Shown here piece after piece: positions 40,203 to 42,758 of a stretch of 42,758 nt of DNA. Under the pieces are notes generated by a model. It was not told where the DNA came from and did no database searches. It was given only the letters and a program-made list of their open reading frames with translations. Source of the stretch: Planctomycetota bacterium (lineage in GTDB: Bacteria; Planctomycetota; MHYJ01; JACQXL01); the NCBI GenBank assembly GCA_016208805.1, contig JACQXL010000155.1, positions 1-42,758 on the forward strand, written 5' to 3'. A program made the translations under genes and the position numbers. Each line of letters opens with the position of its first letter. Position 1 is the first letter of the stretch.

Positions 40203-42320
40203 ATGGATTTGAACTTAGTCCGTAACATCGGCATTATGGCGCATATTGACGCCGGCAAGACCACCCTGACCGAGCGCATCCTGTTTTACACGGGTAAATC
40301 GCACAAACTGGGCGAGGTGCACGACGGCAAAGCCCAGATGGACTGGATGAAACAGGAGCAGGAACGCGGCATCACCATCACTGCCGCGGCCACCACCTGC
40401 TACTGGAAAGAACACCGGATAAACATCATTGATACGCCCGGACACGTGGATTTCACCGTGGAAGTGGAACGGAGTTTGCGCGTGCTGGACGGCGCCATTG
40501 CGGTCTTCTGCGCCGTGGGCGGCGTGGAACCGCAGTCCGAGGCCGTCTGGCAGCAGTCGCACAAATACAACGTCCCCAAAATCGCATTCATCAACAAGAT
40601 GGACCGGCCCGGGGCCGATTTCTTGGGAGTGGTCAAAAGCATTGAGACCGACCTGGGCGCCAACGCCATCCCGATGCAGATTCCCATCGGTGCGGAAGAC
40701 AAATTCCGGGGCGTGATTGACCTGCTGGAAATGAAGGCATTCATCCACGACGATGCCGCACCGGACAGCGACATCAGCGTTGAAGATATCCCGGCTGAAT
40801 ATTTAGCCGATGCCCAAAAATACCACCACATCCTGGTGGAAAAGGCCGTTGAACTGGACGATACCCTGATGGCCAAATACTTTGAGGGCGAGGCCGGCAT
40901 CACCAAACCGGAACTCATCCAGGCCATCCGCAAAGGCGCCATCGCCAACAAGGTCGTGCCGGTCCTGTGCGGCGCCGCATTCAAGAACAAAGGCGTGCGC
41001 AAACTGCTTGATGCCGTAACGATGTATCTGCCCGCGCCGCTGGATTTGCCGCCGGTAAAAGGCACCGACCCGTCCGACCCGACAAAAATCATAGAGCGCA
41101 GACCGGATGACGCCGAGCCGTTTACCGCGTTGGCATTCAAGGTCCAGGCCGACCCGCATATGGGCAAACTCGTCTATTTCCGGGTCTATTCCGGCAAACT
41201 TGAGGCCGGCGGCCACGTGCTCAACGTCACCAAGGACCGCAAAGAACGGATGATTCGGATTCTCCAGATGCACGCCAACCAGCGCGAGAACCGGTCCGAT
41301 ATCCACGCGGGCGAAATCGCCGTCGGCATCGGACTGGAACACACCGTCACCGGCGACACGCTCTGCGACCCGGCCCACCCCATCCTGCTGGAGTCAATAG
41401 AATTCCCGGCGCCGGTTATCTCCATCAGCATCAAACCCATAGCGCAAGCCGATAAAGACCGGCTGGGCAAGGGACTGTCACGGCTGTCCGAGGAAGACCC
41501 GACCTTTAGCGTCCACGTTGACCAGGAGACCGAGGAAACCATCCTTTCCGGTATGGGCGAACTGCACCTGGAAATCATCGTGGACCGGCTGAAGCACGAA
41601 TTCAGCGCCAATGTCACGGCCGGCCAGCCTAAGGTCGCCTACAAGGAAACGATTATCAATACCGCAGTGGAAAAATATAAACACGTCAAACAGACCGGCG
41701 GCCACGGCCAGTATGCCCACGTGGAACTGGAGGTCTCGCCGGGCAAACCGGGCGAGGGGTTTGAGTTTGAAAACAGCATCTCCCAGGGCGCCATCCCGCG
41801 CGAATTCATTCCGGCTGTGGAAAAGGGCGTGATTGATGCGATGCACAAGGGCGTGCTGGCCGGTTATCCGGTCGTGGACGTCAAGGTTGACCTGGTGGAC
41901 GGCTCGTTCCACGAGGTGGACTCATCGGAGTTGGCCTTCCGGACCGCGGCCCGTGAATGTTTCAAGCGGGCGTTCAGCAAGGCCGGTCCGGTATTGCTGG
42001 AGCCGTATATGTCGCTGGAAATCACCACTCCGGCCGAGTATATGGGCAACATTGTCGGGCACGTCTGTTCCAAGCGGGGCAAGGTGCTGGCCATAGAGGG
42101 CCGGGCCGACCGGTCCCGAAATAATCGGGACTCCGCTGCGGCTACGCAGGTGATAGAGGCCGAGGCGCCGTTGTCCGAGATGTTCGGCTATGTCTCAACC
42201 CTGCGCTCGCTCAGCAGCGGTCGGGCCAATTACTCAATGCACTTTGAGAAATATCTTCAAGTCCCCTTTGAAATCGCCGAGCAGATAATAGAGGCCGCCG
42301 CCAAACGCAGTCAGTCCTAA
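40203..42320 (+). CDS. fusA: Elongation factor G
   Basis: 705 residues. GTPase motifs A-H-I-D-A-G-K-T-T, D-T-P-G-H and N-K-M-D, the Q-E-Q-E-R-G-I-T-I switch and domain IV/V motifs (G-H-G-Q-Y-A, P-L-S-E-M-F-G-Y) are intact. It drives translocation on the ribosome. Domain V contains an extra 13 residues (637-649, rich in Arg/Asn/Ser) from a palindromic repeat at 42111-42149. The remaining sequence gives no reason to doubt function. No ribosome-binding site is visible in the 12 bases left between the MITE and the ATG. There is no rpsL/rpsG/tuf cluster, so this is a stand-alone fusA. Confidence 0.95.
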   Translation: MDLNLVRNIGIMAHIDAGKTTLTERILFYTGKSHKLGEVHDGKAQMDWMKQEQERGITITAAATTCYWKEHRINIIDTPGHVDFTVEVERSLRVLDGAIAVFCAVGGVEPQSEAVWQQSHKYNVPKIAFINKMDRPGADFLGVVKSIETDLGANAIPMQIPIGAEDKFRGVIDLLEMKAFIHDDAAPDSDISVEDIPAEYLADAQKYHHILVEKAVELDDTLMAKYFEGEAGITKPELIQAIRKGAIANKVVPVLCGAAFKNKGVRKLLDAVTMYLPAPLDLPPVKGTDPSDPTKIIERRPDDAEPFTALAFKVQADPHMGKLVYFRVYSGKLEAGGHVLNVTKDRKERMIRILQMHANQRENRSDIHAGEIAVGIGLEHTVTGDTLCDPAHPILLESIEFPAPVISISIKPIAQADKDRLGKGLSRLSEEDPTFSVHVDQETEETILSGMGELHLEIIVDRLKHEFSANVTAGQPKVAYKETIINTAVEKYKHVKQTGGHGQYAHVELEVSPGKPGEGFEFENSISQGAIPREFIPAVEKGVIDAMHKGVLAGYPVVDVKVDLVDGSFHEVDSSELAFRTAARECFKRAFSKAGPVLLEPYMSLEITTPAEYMGNIVGHVCSKRGKVLAIEGRADRSRNNRDSAAATQVIEAEAPLSEMFGYVSTLRSLSSGRANYSMHFEKYLQVPFEIAEQIIEAAAKRSQS
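42111..42149. repeat. In-frame R2-type repeat inside fusA domain V
   Basis: Thirty-nine bases (13 codons) starting CGGTCCCGAAATAATCGGGA. Read on the other strand, it matches the R2 repeats with their first hairpin removed, and 42114-42135 is identical to proS 9288-9309. In EF-G of other bacteria the flanking segments (E-G-R/M and A-Q-V-I) are nearly adjacent. Confidence 0.85.
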
Positions 42321-42430
42321 AGGAGAAGCGGTAGTGCGGCAGTTTGAGTCCCGCCTCTGGCGGGATAAACTGCGCGAATTATTGAGCCACAGCGAAATCC
42401 CGTACTTATGCGGGACTGCCGACTATACTG

Positions 42431-42524
42431 GGCTGCCCTAAAGGTGGTACAGCCGATTGCTCCTTTAGGATGGACCATAATTCAGTTCCCTCAAACAGCC
42501 CAAGTATCAGACTACCTTTAGGGC
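42431..42524. repeat. R1 repeat, intergenic copy with terminal inverted ends
   Basis: The first 51 bases match proS 9112-9162 at 50 positions. The element is bounded by GCCCTAAAGGT (from 42434) and its inverse ACCTTTAGGGC (ending 42524), so it looks like a complete roughly 91-bp element. The proS copy has a degenerate right end. The rest of the 42321-42580 spacer holds TCCCGCC/GGCGGGA and TCCCG/CGGGA dyads and no gene. Confidence 0.78.
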
Positions 42525-42581
42525 AAGCGGGACGGCGAATAACCAACCGTTCACGCCGGCGGGCGGGAAACCACCTCGTTC

Positions 42582-42610
42582 TTGACACGCCTCAGCGGAT
42601 ATGGCATAAT
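42582..42610 (+). promoter_or_regulatory. Near-consensus sigma-70 promoter
   Basis: TTGACA (42582-42587), exactly 17 bases, then CATAAT (42605-42610). This is one mismatch from the full consensus. AAGGAGA (42621-42627) and a GTG (42634) follow at proper distances, so it should drive a well-expressed gene. Confidence 0.78.
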
Positions 42611-42633
42611 CGGCACAATAAAGGAGAGTAAAC

Positions 42634-42659
42634 GTGCCGCACGATACAAACCTAATAAA
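42634..42659 (+). pseudogene. Start of a gene interrupted by a MITE
   Basis: GTG 42634 with AAGGAG at correct spacing begins M-P-H-D-T-N-L-I. The family A terminal repeat starts at 42660 and gives a TGA at the ninth codon after Asn. What the gene encoded lies past the window edge, if it is still present. A lone leader peptide is the alternative. Confidence 0.45.
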
Positions 42660-42758
42660 CTGAACTCTTGCGAAATGGGAAATAAACCACCCAAAAAGTG
42701 TCATTCTGAGCCCGTAGGGCGAACAATCCCTGCCTGCCGCGCTCCGCTTGGCGCAGGC
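42660..42758. mobile_element. MITE, family A, second copy (runs off the window)
   Basis: CTGAACTCTTGCGAAATG at 42660-42677 is the exact family A terminal repeat. The next 45 bases are the reverse complement of the right end of the 12555-12768 element. From about 42729 the interior holds a GCCTGCC...GGCGCAGGC hairpin instead of the core arrangement seen in the first copy. The other end is outside the window, so the target duplication cannot be checked. Confidence 0.85.

Overview
The window is about 43 kb of bacterial chromosome from what looks like an uncultivated anaerobe. A carbonyl-branch Wood-Ljungdahl cluster (acsB, cooS, cooC) lies about 8 kb from a replication-initiation block (dnaA, dnaN, DUF721/dciA-like, gyrB). 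Bacterial informational genes (rplU, proS, ruvC, fusA) and two c-di-GMP turnover proteins point to a free-living bacterium. The thiolase/DUF35 pair, the interrupting four-helix-bundle gene and the dense dyad repeats are typical of genomes in the Planctomycetota/Omnitrophota range, but I cannot assign the phylum from sequence alone.

Layout. 1-7.9 kb: trxB (cut by the window edge), a small LacI-type HTH protein, a membrane-anchored trypsin-like protease, a decayed serine recombinase, a PAS-GAF-GGDEF diguanylate cyclase, an iron-sulfur flavoprotein, rplU, a secreted PHP-fold protein and a lipoprotein. 8.1-11.6 kb: proS, ruvC, purC. 11.6-14.5 kb: a repeat-rich accessory stretch. It holds a two-gene nucleotidyltransferase module with a strong promoter/palindromic operator, a MITE inserted in the nucleotidyltransferase, a second type of MITE and a perfectly phased 22-bp tandem array. 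14.5-18.9 kb: an AT-rich island of overlapping genes (truncated methylase N-terminus, mini-ORF, DNA methyltransferase, restriction-endonuclease-like protein, SAP-like protein, HTH/zinc-ribbon protein), probably a restriction-modification-type defence locus with two unrecognised partners. 19-22.2 kb: small phage-like cassette with a repeat-built tail-fibre-like protein and an orphan copy of its C-terminus. 22.3-28.4 kb: EamA transporter, acsB, a frameshifted four-helix-bundle gene, cooS, cooC. 28.5-32 kb: tandem HD/HD-GYP protein, ABC polysaccharide-type exporter, moaB-like. 32-38 kb: gyrB (broken in this sequence), dciA-like, dnaN, a candidate oriC, dnaA. 38-42.3 kb: DUF35/thiolase pair and fusA. 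42.3-42.76 kb: repeats, then a promoter and gene start interrupted by another MITE.

The most unusual feature is scattered through the whole window. Several families of short palindromic repeats occur between genes and also in frame inside conserved genes: proS (three times, all in or next to the editing domain), fusA, purC, cooS (twice), the diguanylate cyclase and the recombinase. One 22-nt stretch is identical in proS and fusA, and one 51-bp stretch is shared (50/51) by proS and an intergenic element. This resembles the protein-coding palindromic elements of Rickettsia (RPEs), but with unrelated sequences. Two MITE families with different terminal repeats and different target duplications (6 bp and 4 bp) carry the same GATTCTTCG/CAGAATGAC core, and one is caught inside a gene whose frame is exactly restored by its removal.
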